Source: Phellopilus nigrolimitatus
Taxonomy: Eukaryota; Basidiomycota; Agaricomycetes; Hymenochaetales; Hymenochaetaceae
DNA length: 64,000 nucleotides
NCBI GenBank assembly: GCA_021029095.1
Contig: JAJOHG010000100.1
Coordinates: forward strand, 34,923 to 98,922
Reading direction: 5' to 3'
Shown here: in pieces, positions 11,819 through 22,060 of the stretch
How positions within the stretch are numbered: the stretch's first letter is position 1
How the letters are laid out: the number at the start of each line of letters is the position of its first letter
Made by a program: the position numbers and the translations under genes
Notes under the pieces: model-generated
The model's database searches: none
Told to the model about the DNA's origin: nothing
Seen by the model: only the letters and a program-made list of their open reading frames with translations

Positions 11819-14763
11819 TCAATTCACCGGAGGGATGCGACCCAGTATAATATCGGCCGCTTGTTCGCCGATCGCGTATGCAATGGCTTTGCAGGTCAAG
11901 TCAGCAATTATTCTGTTGAAAAGAGAATCATCCGCGGCTTACATTGCGTATGGGCGGCGACGTGAAGCGGGACAATGCTCAAATCAGCCACGCGGATATT
12001 CTTCGTGCCGTACACACGCAGATTTGGGTCTACAACGCCGTTGAGCTCCCGAGGAAGCATGCTCAGCGTGCTCGTCGTATCTGCGTGATAATAATATATG
12101 TTCATGCGAGAAAAGAACACGGCAATGTTAGCGGCAATGGACGTACGGTAAGTCGTTTTCAGACTGTCCTTAACGTAATCTTCGATTTCTTTATCTGTAG
12201 TACACGCTGAACCAGGCACGACTTCCTTCACTGCCCTAGAGTTAGCTCATGCCTCTTCACGTGAGTTGTGACTCACCGAAAAAGCTCTTGAAGGGCTCGA
12301 GTTCCGCTAGTCCGCGTATAAACTTCAGGGTTTCGACCATTGTATCAAGGTCTACGGGAAGCGCAAAGAATTAGGAAGGCCGAGGATACCAATGATACTT
12401 ACCCAGTTTCTCCTCAAGATAATGAGGGTCGATATCCGGCTGGACGTGCGGATCGGTTGAAGTTGCGTGCTAAAACATATAAATGGTACACAACAAGAAT
12501 GATTATAAGAACACGAAACTTACGACGGTGCCGCGACCGAATAGGTGATTGAAGCAAAGAAGGATAGACATGTACGGTTTTCCGGCCGCTGGGGCAATGA
12601 CATCGTCTCAGTTCCATGATCTGCGCTTTAGGATGACCGAGCGTACCTCCTATGCCATCATATCCCGGGAAGCAGATGAGCTCGCATTCCCCTCCTTCGT
12701 CCCTCTCAAATTTTCCCAGTTGCAGCTCGTATTGCTCCTTCAGACCTGGAGGGAGAGAACCGCCTTTCTGCCTCTCTTCGATCCGCTGGCGTTGACGGCC
12801 CACGAATTCGCGAGCCCGCTCTGGAGACGTGATAGTGGAGAACGGAAGGAAAGTGTAATTTGAAAGCCCAATTCTAAGGAAACCTTTGCCCACGGCGCTA
12901 TGAGATAATGAAGTTCGAATTTCAGGAAACGTCGCTCAGAAGAAAACAGATTTAGACCTCACTGGAGGGCCAGCTGCGCAGTCGCGTAGGCATTGTCGGC
13001 CAAGCGATCGAGCGTTTCGTGACCAAGCTCTGGGTCCAATTCTGGGTCCTTTTTAAGCCAGATACATTTGAGAAGTAGAATGAATAGCCCTACCGAATAT
13101 CACCGAGCTGTGGATATGCTCCTGCATATTTGATCCGACACCCGGAAGGTCAATGACAGTTTGTATTCCAAGAGGGCCGAGTACTCTTTTGTCTCCAATT
13201 CCGGAGAGCTCCAAAATTTGCGGCGATTTCAGAGACCTGGTCAAACCTGATATTCAGAACAATGGTGACGAGAGACGTAAACGAAGAAGACTTACCCAGC
13301 GCTCACGACGACTTCCTTCTTAACAGACACTGCATATGTAACGCCTCCGTGCTCAAATTCAACGGCTTTCGCTTCAACTGTATCGTCATTCGAACTCGTC
13401 ACAATGATTCGATGTACAAGGGCATCACACAGAACGCGGAAATTAGGCTTGCTTGCGTTCGGCTGATAGAAGGCCTGTATTATTGGGCGAATAAGACTTT
13501 CATGAGTTGTGAACTGGACAGTGACAAGACGTAACTTACCGTCGCAGCATACGAGCGCTTATGGGTCTTCGCATCAAGCGTAACAGGCGACATACAAGTG
13601 CCTATTTTCTGAAAAATAAATCAATCATTAAGCTACACCGTCGTTTGGCAGACGTTTCGCGCGCAGTGTTTAGACAGCTCACATCTCCGTTCATCTGAAA
13701 ATATAATCAGACTAGAAAACAAAATGTAGGACGTTTAGCACGTACTGGATCCTTCGCAATCTTGACTCCGGCATTCAGTAATGTCTGTAACAAATGTGAG
13801 TGCTCCGATGAAGCTTGAGAATTGAGGCAATACCTCTTGAAAAGGGACGTCACCCGCCATAACAAACCCAGGAAATGATGTCTTGAGCGGGCCTGACGTC
13901 CCATGTGCGTCCGGATTGAAAACTTGTTTGTAGCGAGCGGCGTTTTCATCGGTCGGCGGCGTGAAACTAAATCGACAATGCAGACACTTAGCCGTCGTAC
14001 AGGAGCCATAACGAGTTGAAATAGAGTTCGACGCACCCCTCCGTTTTCTTCAGTGACTTGGAGAACCGTTCCCAGTTCCATCCTGGATTTCCGAGCTTCT
14101 CCCAGGCATCAACATCCTGCTTTGGAGGGTGATTCCAGCCCTACTCGTGCAGAAATGAAAGTCAATGAGCAGGTTCGCCCGCAGGTAAAGAGTAAGAAAG
14201 TCAAGAATCGGACCAGATTACGTACATAAAAGTTAATAGCAGAGCTCCCTCCGAGCACCTTACCCCTCGGCCATGGAAATTCCCTGTCATTCGCGTGCAC
14301 TTGAGGAACCGTGTGGAAGTCCCAGTCATATTTCGGGTCGCCGAAGTGCTTTCCGAATTGTCCTGGGATGTCTATGCAAAAGAATTCGATCTAGAAAGAG
14401 CCAAATCGGACACGATTGGCGGCAAACAAATGACTGACTGATGACGGGATCGTCGAGACGCTCCAGGCCAGCTTCTAGAACAGCAACAGTGATCGATGGA
14501 TCTTCTGCGAGGCGTGCTGCGACGGTCAGCCCTGCGGTCTGTCATTCATTCGAAATCAAAACAAAACAAAAATTAAAAGTTAAAAGATTGTTATATCAAC
14601 GAGTTGAAAGACAGGGGTTCGATTCAGTGACGGACGCACACCACCTCCTACGACAGGCAGATACATATAAGACTCACAGGAGAAGATACATAGTATGAGC
14701 GTGCGCACCGATGACGACATAGTCGAATGCCTTGCTAGTAATTTCTTCCACTGTCGCACTCAT
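11819..14763 (-). CDS. GMC oxidoreductase, copy 2
   Basis: Mirror-image paralogue of the gene at 3058-5955 with the same 19-exon layout, including the 8-nt exon that completes the FAD glycine motif and a 12-nt exon coding MNGD. All frames stay open from MSATVEEI to the final IPPVN. Signatures GKVLGGSSAINFY and SLKSPQILELSGIG and the C-terminal histidines are kept. One splice acceptor differs: copy 1 has CATAG before its exon 14, copy 2 has CATTG, so splicing must use a CCCCAG 6 bp further on, which stays in frame and removes two residues. Differences from copy 1 are mostly conservative, suggesting that both are or recently were functional. Substrate unknown. Confidence 0.8.
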
Positions 14764-15221
14764 ACCTGCGGAGTAGGGCGATTCGGATTCAGGAACGGCT
14801 GTTGATATGTGAAGTGCTGCTGGATATTTATACAAGTCGTCGAGCACCAAGAAAGGCACGAGAAGCAATCTTGAAGTTGACTTACGGAGCATGGGAAAAT
14901 GCGGCGTTGCTGCGAACTCTACTACAATGTGCCCGAATAAGTCACATTAGAGTTCCAGACTTTGTTATAATGTTCCCCCTTTCGCAGATCATATTAGAGA
15001 TGCGGCACCTCCAAAGTTCAGTGAATTTGATCAACCCGCTAGAAGTACACCAGATACCCGATCCATTATCTTGAAGAAGAAGCGTAGATGGTCAAGTGTC
15101 CGAACTCGAAATCCAATACTGCAGACAAGGACGGAAAAACCCTCTGCACATTTTCAAGTCGCCGGAAGGAAAGTGCTTTCATTGAGCTCGAAAAGACGCC
15201 GGCGGTTTAGTGCATTTGAAC

Positions 15222-15367
15222 TTGGACAATGCTGTCGCAGATCGATACATATATATTCTTCGCATTGATACCTCTCTCCCGCTGTCGCACGTCCCCTCTG
15301 CCTTGCGCCGGGCTGATTCGAGTTTTAGGAGATTGCTGACCGTCAGCATCTCTGCATCCGAGAAGAA
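15222..15367. repeat. Block Z, right copy
   Basis: Matches 2342-2498 in the same orientation inside an otherwise inverted alignment. AACTT ... AAGTT lies at the edges. It sits between the GMC gene start and the kinase-like start at 15582. Confidence 0.6.
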
Positions 15368-15581
15368 GTTAGTCTGTGCATTCATGGTAAACCAAGTTCT
15401 TTGTGTCTCCTTGTTTCCAAGAACCAAAGACGAGAAATCAAAGCCAGTATTATCAGGCCCCGATTAGCGTGAGAGCGTGCGCTGCAGGCGCTCTGTTGAG
15501 CGTAACGGTTGTCGTGGCTGTGCTTGCTGACTTCATTCAGGTTACGTTAACACCGTCTGCCTTCAGGATACTTCCTTCATC

Positions 15582-15678
15582 ATGCTTAAACAGAGTCTGA
15601 CCATTGCTCTCAAGCCCTACCCTCGTCCCACTCCAGATGAGGACTATAACTTCTCCAATACAGATCCCGAAGCTCCCC
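15582..15678 (+). pseudogene. PKL6, 5' fragment: first 32 codons of a kinase-like gene cut by an inversion
   Basis: MLKQSLTIALKPYPRP... runs to DPEAPP, matching the first 32 residues of PKL2, and then passes abruptly into R-type sequence. The missing continuation (GRTHLDASTML...) begins at 18039 on the opposite strand. The promoter of the original gene is still in place here. Confidence 0.8.
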
Positions 15679-15689
15679 CAGCACATCGG

Positions 15690-16970
15690 GCCACGCTTCT
15701 CCCAAACGCTCGCATTGAGTTCAAATGGTCGGACGAATACCTCTGCTCATTCGGAGAGATTCTCGCGCGTCGGTTCAACCCTGTACGGCGCAAACCTAAT
15801 CCGATTTCGCAACCGGCTGTCGATGGACTCGCGCCGCTGCGGGATCTGCTTAGGTGTGTTGTGCGCTTCTCGTGTAATGACATGACACGCAATGGACGAT
15901 GCTAATATTTTCTACATAGTTACACCCTCTTGTACGACGCACATGTGGTTCACGCACAGGTACATCGGGCGATCGCCGCGTTTTGAGCTCGAAGATCGCG
16001 CAGGGTATGGACACCAGACATTGCCTTTCGGCGGGTGACGAGGCGGCGGAACGAGGACGCAGAAACGGCGCTAGATGGAACCCAGGCGTGGTTTGCACTC
16101 ACACCCAGGCGGAGGACATGGTGGATGTCCTCCCGGGATGCCCTGGGGATGCAGCCGTTCCGAGTTCACGAGTGCGCTGAGTCCTTCTATTTTTTCTTTT
16201 CTTTCTACTGTACTCACGCGCACCACCATGAAATGACAGCGATTCCCGGCGCGAGCGTGTCGCAAACACACTCCCGCGCGAGATTCTGCTGCTTTCTGCG
16301 GCTGCGATTCGTGTAAAGGGCGACGCCCACCATGAACAAGGGCGCCGTCGTCGGCGTCCAGATGCCCCGACCGCCTGGCCCTACTAGAGCTGCGCGAGAA
16401 GGGACAAACGAGGTTGTGTGTTGTATGGGAGGACGTGCTGCGATGAAGAGAGTAGGGCGACCCTTCTGCTGCTTTTGGCGATCGACCACGAGGAGAAGAT
16501 GCGCAGCCGCGCGGTACGTGTCCGGTCAGCGTGCGCGTGCGCTCTCCGAATGCAAGGCGTCGTCCGTCCCCATCCCGGATCCCCGTCTCGCAGCATGTTG
16601 CGCGCCAGCGACCCAGAGCTTCCTCGCCATAAACAGCGGGATCGGACCGACGTCTACAGCCCGTCTACTGCGCCGACATCGACGTGCGCAACGGCGGCGC
16701 GGCGCAGGCTTCCGCGTCCAGGAAGGTGCAGGCGCGAACGCGTGCGGGTGTACGTGCACGTGCACTAGAAGCTGTCCTGGACGTTTAGGAGATATGGGAT
16801 GCGGGCGGTTGGCGGTGCGGTGCGATACGCCTTTTTGAGGAAGCTAAGAAAGTGCGCCGCTTGAGCGCGACCGTGACCGCGATGCGCGGATCTGCCAGCA
16901 TGCCGGCTCCCATCCTCCTGTCGAGAGTGTTCAGCATCAGTATGCGCGCTTCTTAAGTCTCTATTATTTC
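15690..16970 (+). pseudogene. R3: degenerate copy of gene R
   Basis: Aligns directly with R1 and inversely with R2 and R4. Recognisable pieces are EDMVDVLPGCPGDAA (about 16116-16165), a block around 16592-16690 and a decayed C-terminal exon around 16815-16960. Stops and indels interrupt it. It was carried into its present orientation by the 15679-18039 inversion. Confidence 0.55.
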
Positions 16971-16975
16971 GAGAC

Positions 16976-17001
16976 ATGCTAAAGTTGTGGACCTTTAGCA
17001 T
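16976..17001. other. Short perfect hairpin downstream of PKL6
   Basis: ATGCTAAAG and its exact reverse complement CTTTAGCAT flank an 8-base loop. It lies about 100 bp beyond the PKL6 stop codon and is not seen after PKL2. It may have no function. Confidence 0.4.
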
Positions 17002-17098
17002 TCAAGTATCTTTGGACATCACAAATCGTATTTCTTTCCTTTCCCGAAAGCATGTGATGTATGATGAAGGTACAAAATCCGTATCCCCTCCAACCTCT

Positions 17099-18039
17099 TC
17101 AAAATCCGTCATCCTCTTTTCCTTCGTTTGCAAATTCTGGAGGAGGCATGGATGCCTTGAAACTGTCGATGCTCGACTGCTCATCAGTGACGCCTTGATC
17201 TCTGGCGAGAAGCACATAGTCTTTCAGTAACTCTGTGTTCTCGAGGGAAGCATAGAATCCGACTGGTGTAAGTTTGTCGATCATAGCTTGACTCGGCAGG
17301 CCGGGACCATCATCGCCTGCGACAAAAGTATCGCAGCCTATCTGGACAGTTGGGCGTACTTTCGAAAGGACGAGGTTAGCGGTGAAGGTGTGTGTTGGGA
17401 CTAGGGAGAAACGCTAACACACACTCCAGACCATCAGATTTGATGCATACTCTATCAGAGTTCCGCATGAGAAAGTGACTTGACCCTTCCCCTTGCGCCA
17501 TTTGCGGTCAGGAAAGGTGCATGCGTGTTCGACGATGCCTCCAAGGCTAACAAGACGGCACTCGTCATCCTTGAATACAAACTCCTCGTCGTCGTATCCG
17601 TGTTTATCAAAGCCGCGATCGTGCATGATAGTAATTTTCTCGAAAATTCGATGCCTATAAATAAATGCAATGGCTTATGAGTACCTAAGAAAATGGCGGA
17701 GACTTAGGTCAACCAGTTGATATTCACCTTGAATCGAGAGGGAGTCTGCAGAGAGTTTCATTCTTAGGGATTCCGCAATCCTCAAGAACAAGACAGCCTA
17801 ATGCTATGCCGTACTGAGCCCTTCCTTTGAAAACGCCGAGCAGACAGGGAAACAGTATGCCTTGAAGTTCGCGCACTTTTCCATAGTTCTCCGCTTCTTT
17901 GTCGAAATCGGCCATGACGTGTCTTCCAACATACAACTTGATCACGACACTTTGATTATCGAGCGTAACGCGATAGATCATGGTTTCGAATGACGTTTTC
18001 CTGCTGAGCATCGTTGAAGCATCTAGGTGAGTACGACCT
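17099..18039 (-). pseudogene. PKL6, main body: kinase-like gene lacking its first ~32 codons
   Basis: From 18039 the frame opens at GRTHLDASTML and keeps the family layout: lysine in SVVIKLYVG, hinge CLVLEDCG, HDRGFDKHGYDDEEFVF in place of the catalytic loop, LVSLGG at DFG, and an end at EGKEDDGF. Three exons with the usual phases have no stop, so decay began recently. The first 32 codons and the promoter lie 2.4 kb away at 15582-15678 on the other strand. An internal ATG at 18011 could in principle start a shortened protein. Confidence 0.75.
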
Positions 18040-18138
18040 GTGCTCCGACGCGTTTCGCGAAGGCAGTCAGGTCACGTGAAATCCCAACTAGTTAAAAAAA
18101 ATGTGTTGCTCGTGAACGTCTTCTTTACTTTCATCACC

Positions 18139-19183
18139 ATGCTAGAGCAGAATTTGACCATATCCCTCAAGCATTATCCTTATCCTGATGAGAAAACGGA
18201 CTACACACTCCTCAGTACAATCGCAGAAGCTCCCCCGGGCTCTATTCACATGGATATTTCAACAATCCTTAGCAGGACACGCAATGGATTATATCGTTTA
18301 TCGCGCTCCTCTTGGAGACCACTGTGTCATAGTCAAACTCTATGTCGGAAAGCATACAATGACTGATCTTGAGAAAGCAGCAGAGAATTATGAAAAGTAC
18401 CACGAGTTTCAGGGCAGCTTATTCCCTCGCCTGCTTGGAGTATATAAAGGAGAGAATAAAGATGTTGGTTGCTTGGCGCTCGAGGACTGCGGAAGCCCGT
18501 TTGAAAAGAAACTCCGCAGGCTGCCTACAAAACTAAAGTGAGTTTTTTTTTGCCGATTATCGCGAGTTCTGCGTTCTGCGAAGGTTCACAAATCACTGTA
18601 TCACTTTACAGAGATCAAATTCTTGAGAAGATCGTAATCATGCACGACCACGGCTTCGCTCTGAGCGACTACGACGAGGATGAGGTTGTATTTAAAGGAG
18701 ACGAGTTCCGATTTCTCGGCGTGAAGAGCGTCGTCGAGCACGAGTGCACCTCTCCGGATCGGCACTGGCGCATAGACAAAGACGGCCCTCCACCCGATAA
18801 TTTGTCGTGCGAAGAATTACAGGGTTACGCGTCAAACATGGAAATCGGGTATGAGTGTGAGTATCTCCCAGAAAACAACGCATGTCTTCTCTGCTTACCT
18901 GGCACGCTCGTCAGTTTGCCCAAGTGTCAGAATAGGCAGCGTTAGATACGACATGGTCGACGATCATAAGGACCTGCCGAGTCAAGCGATAATCGACAAG
19001 CTTACACCGTCTGGATTCTATGACACGCACAGGAACTCGGAAATACTGAGAGATTATATGGAGCTTGCTGGGCGGCAGGGTGTTGTTGACGAGCAATCGA
19101 ACATCGATGCTTTCAAGCAATCCACTCCTCTACCAGACTTCCCGGAAAAAGTGCACCGTGCTGCCAGTCCTCAATATGATTAA
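18139..19183 (+). pseudogene. PKL7: kinase-like gene with one frameshift
   Basis: Exons about 18139-18539, 18610-18856 and 18915-19183. The start MLEQNLTISLKHYPYP is intact, but the frame slips by one base at about 18280: the text before it reads to ILSRT and the text after it (MDYIVYRAPLGDHCVIVKLYVG) is in another frame. Everything downstream is open: hinge CLALEDCG, YDEDEVVFKGDEFRF, H-x-C as VVEHEC, end AASPQYD. A sequencing error or an unseen intron would rescue it. The DFG site is FLGVK. Confidence 0.65.
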
Positions 19184-19429
19184 GGGCATACTAACTTTCG
19201 TATCTTTGCTATACTGTTCTGTGCATACAATAGTACGACGGCAATGAAGCGTACAGGCTATGAAACATTAATGCTCGCACACATTTTTGACTGTAAAGTG
19301 TTCTTGAAAGCGAGACAAATCTTGTATCTTAAAGATATATGTATGTGCCGTGCCAAGACGTCGGTTCATCCTTGAAGAGTATCCAAGCAACCAGAGGCCG
19401 ACACACATTCTAGCTTCAGAACTCTGCTC

Positions 19430-19590
19430 CAAGCCATTCCACATAAAAGAGGAATCCTTCTCGCGCATCAGCGCCGAGTCGCGCTTCACCAGAACCTTGA
19501 ACTGCGAGTGTTGCACGCGGCAGCAGCAGCACGCCGCACGCCGACCTGCTTGACTGCGCCTCATCCTTATAAGACACACGTATTAAGATG
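19430..19590 (-). pseudogene. Stray 3' exon fragment of a HAM1-like gene (copy 2)
   Basis: Minus-strand text similar to the last exon of the 31364-34228 gene (FKVLVKRDSALM...) with the intron end before it. It is the counterpart of 9960-10085 and sits in the same context, after a kinase-like gene and before an R copy. Confidence 0.65.
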
Positions 19591-20299
19591 GATTTAACGT
19601 GATAAGATAGGCAGATTATGCGAACCGCTTATCCCAAGCTGGAAGCGCACGCATATTAAACGACGAGCATTTTCATATTGAATTTCTGAATTCAGATAAA
19701 GCTACTAGTAGGTGCCGGCCGTACTGACGACACACAGCGTTGCCTCTTCTTTCGCCGAGGTACCGCGCTCTGGCAGAAGCGTACTTCTCCCACGCTCGCA
19801 CGTATCCGGTCACAGCAGCGAGAGCGCGCCGCCTTCCCTCTTCTATCTCGCCTGCCGGTCTCCCGCCTCCGCCCTCGCCCATCCTCGAACGCATCTTCGA
19901 ATATAGGCTTCGCTCGGTCGGGGGGCCGTCACCGCCTTTCTTCTCGTCTACATCTGCGTCCCGGCGGATTATTCCCAACTCGGGGACAGTGACTCGCGAG
20001 GGTGCCCACTTGCGTGCCGCCCGCGCGGTGCGTGCTGCCCATTTCGACGACGCTCTCGCTTTTTGCATCTTTCGCGACGCCATGGAGATGGCCACGACCG
20101 CGCTCTGCGAAGCCAATCAACTAAGTAAACGGCTTAAAGAAGAAAACAGGCCGGAAAGTCGCGTACCACGCGCTCACAAAAACAAAATGCATCCTCCCCC
20201 GCGTCGCATCCCCGCATAAGACTGGCGCATCGCGACGCCGCCGACGCCAGTCGATGGCATATCTGGACGAAACCGAACACATCGGCAAATAGACACTCA

Positions 20300-21530
20300 G
20301 AGCTCAAACCACTCTCGCAGTTTCACACACGATAGCCACACGCCGACAGACGTGGTTCTCCAAGTCCGGCCGCGTTAACTCGCCGAATCTGGACAACCGT
20401 TCGCTCGACTTCTGCAATGCATTTTGGATTCGGCTGAAGGCGGCGTCGATGTGCTCTAAGCCCGCATGCGCGGCGATGTCCGCACTGTCTTGGAGATCCG
20501 CGCAATCAAGAAGGAGCGCATCTCGAAAGCCCTTCCCCAGCCTCCTAACTTCCTCAGAAAGGCGGAATGCACCGCACCACAAACTGTCCGCGCGCCATCT
20601 TCTAATATTTCTGAACAGTTTCCGGTGCAGGTCGTTCGCGTCCGCTTGCGTCCGCCTGGACGCGGAAACCCGCAGTGATAAGACGGTGCGCACGCCATCC
20701 ATCTCGCGCTTGCTCGACATCGATGTCGGCACAGCAGACGGGCTGTAGACGTCAGCCAGACACCGCTGCCTTAGGCAAGGCAGCTCTGGGCCGCGGGCGT
20801 TCGTGTGCTAGAGTCCCGAACAAGACGGACGACAACTTGCATTCACGCAAAGCTTGAGCGTGCGATTCGCGCCTGCGCGCGCCGTTTCTCGTCGTACTCG
20901 ATCGCCAGAAGTAGAGGAAGGAAACTGCATCCCATTTCCCTCCTCGCAGCGTGTCCTCTGCCCGAAAAACTGCCCTGCTGATCGTGCCTCCTACGCTGCT
21001 CGTCTAATGCTGGGTTCGCGCGGTCACATAGGACGTCTGAACGCAGACGGTGCGCATCACGGCAGCGGCGGCTCGAGCGTGCGTTGGCGCCGTGTTCGCG
21101 CCGAGCGTCGCGGCCGATTCATACTGGTGTACATAATATAAGTACAGTAAAGGAAGAAAAGGTAGACATACTCACGAGTTCGAACTGGCCGCGTCCCCGG
21201 GACGTCTCGAAAGGTCGTCCAGCTTGTTCTTCATCTGCGCGTGAGTGCAACTCGCCCCTCGACTCCATCCGGTATCGTTCGCATGTCCTCATCACGCCGC
21301 CTGCTCGACTCATGCCAGAAGACCATATTCGGCGTCCACGCACGAGCGGCTACTCGAGAAAGAAATGTGCTCATATGTGTGGAATACCTAAGCAAGTCCC
21401 GGCATGTCGGCAATCACCAATCTTGATGATGAGTTTCGGGTTTGCCCATTGCCGAGCTGTGGTTGGTCAGTATCTGACATACGATCACCACGCGTTCCAT
21501 TCGTGTTCTCTTACGCTACGCACAAAGGTA
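20300..21530 (-). pseudogene. R4: degenerate copy of gene R with the best C-terminal exon
   Basis: The final exon, ending at 20304, reads CADLQDSADIAAHAGLEHID...RIQNALQKSSERL.RFG..TRPDLE.HVCRRVAIVCE. R2 has the same exon in frame. Upstream exons resemble R2 (KLDDL.RRPGDAA near 21190-21230) but lack a shared continuous frame. Between R4 and the HAM1 fragment, about 19600-20290, is GC-rich sequence with open frames on both strands and no recognised domain. Confidence 0.5.
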
Positions 21531-21559
21531 TTGAGACATACCGCCATGCGGCGATATCT

Positions 21560-22060
21560 ACAGGATCTACGGGACAGCAAGGGAAATTACAGCCGCGCTT
21601 GGACAACGGGCGACTGATGAAACTTGATGGCAGCAGCTGCAGGAGATCGGTACCAACAACCCCAAGCTCGTTTCGTCTGAAGTTACGGCTCTCCGAGCAG
21701 AGATTCGCGAGATCAATATGCTTTTATTCAAGCGCACCGATTTTGACCCTAGAAGGTCACCATAGCGACCGAGGCCAACTTCGTACATCAGATCTTAAGT
21801 ATAATCGCTCCCTGGAGTGGCTGCGAGGGCTGACGTCTCCTGTCGCACGCACCAGGTTCGGACAGGCCACAGAGTAGTGGCACAGCTGCCGAGGATATGA
21901 TTCCCATCGCGGAGTATTATAAAGGGAAATGGAAAGCGCGTTTCAAGCTCCACGAAGACATGAATATTACGGTCCTTGCTTCTTTGGTATCTGAGAACCA
22001 GGCGAGGCCTTGTTTTTTCTTGAAAATTCTGCGCAGTCTCGTTTCTCAAGAAAAGAGGTG
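21560..22060 (+). pseudogene. Relic of a coiled-coil-type gene
   Basis: One frame reads EITAALGQRATDET, a stop, then WQQLQEIG...SSEVTALRAEIREINMLLFKR, followed further on by KGKWKARFKLHEDMNITVLASLVSENQ. The mirror copy at 42420-42960 keeps matching pieces (RAEIREISML; ALFKLHEDMKNLV.AFVASENQ) but with different frame breaks. The spacing of hydrophobic residues suggests a coiled coil. Protein family unknown. Confidence 0.45.

Larger units (their letters stand above)
15679..18039. other. Inverted segment carrying R3 and the body of PKL6
   Basis: The left junction joins the sequence for PEAPP to ACATCGGGCC; the right junction joins the sequence for GRTHLDAS to TGCTCCGACGCG. Reversing the segment would rejoin PKL6 in frame and restore the gene order of the left arm. 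About 20-40 bp at each junction have no counterpart at the matching place in the left arm and look vaguely like inverted copies of each other. Confidence 0.75.
11655..18170 (-). repeat. Right arm of the palindrome (IR1-R), rearranged
   Basis: Positions 11655-15678 are the reverse complement of 2045-6115 (GMC gene, promoter interval, first ~95 bp of the kinase-like gene). Positions 15679-18039 correspond to about 85-2044 but in direct orientation, and 18040-18170 again match 1-85 inverted. A single inversion of 15679-18039 restores full mirror symmetry. Confidence 0.8.

Noticed and set aside
18139..18540. An extra intron to explain the PKL7 frame change
   Set aside because: No donor/acceptor pair of plausible length lies at the frame change near 18280, and the sibling genes have no intron there; a one-base indel is simpler.
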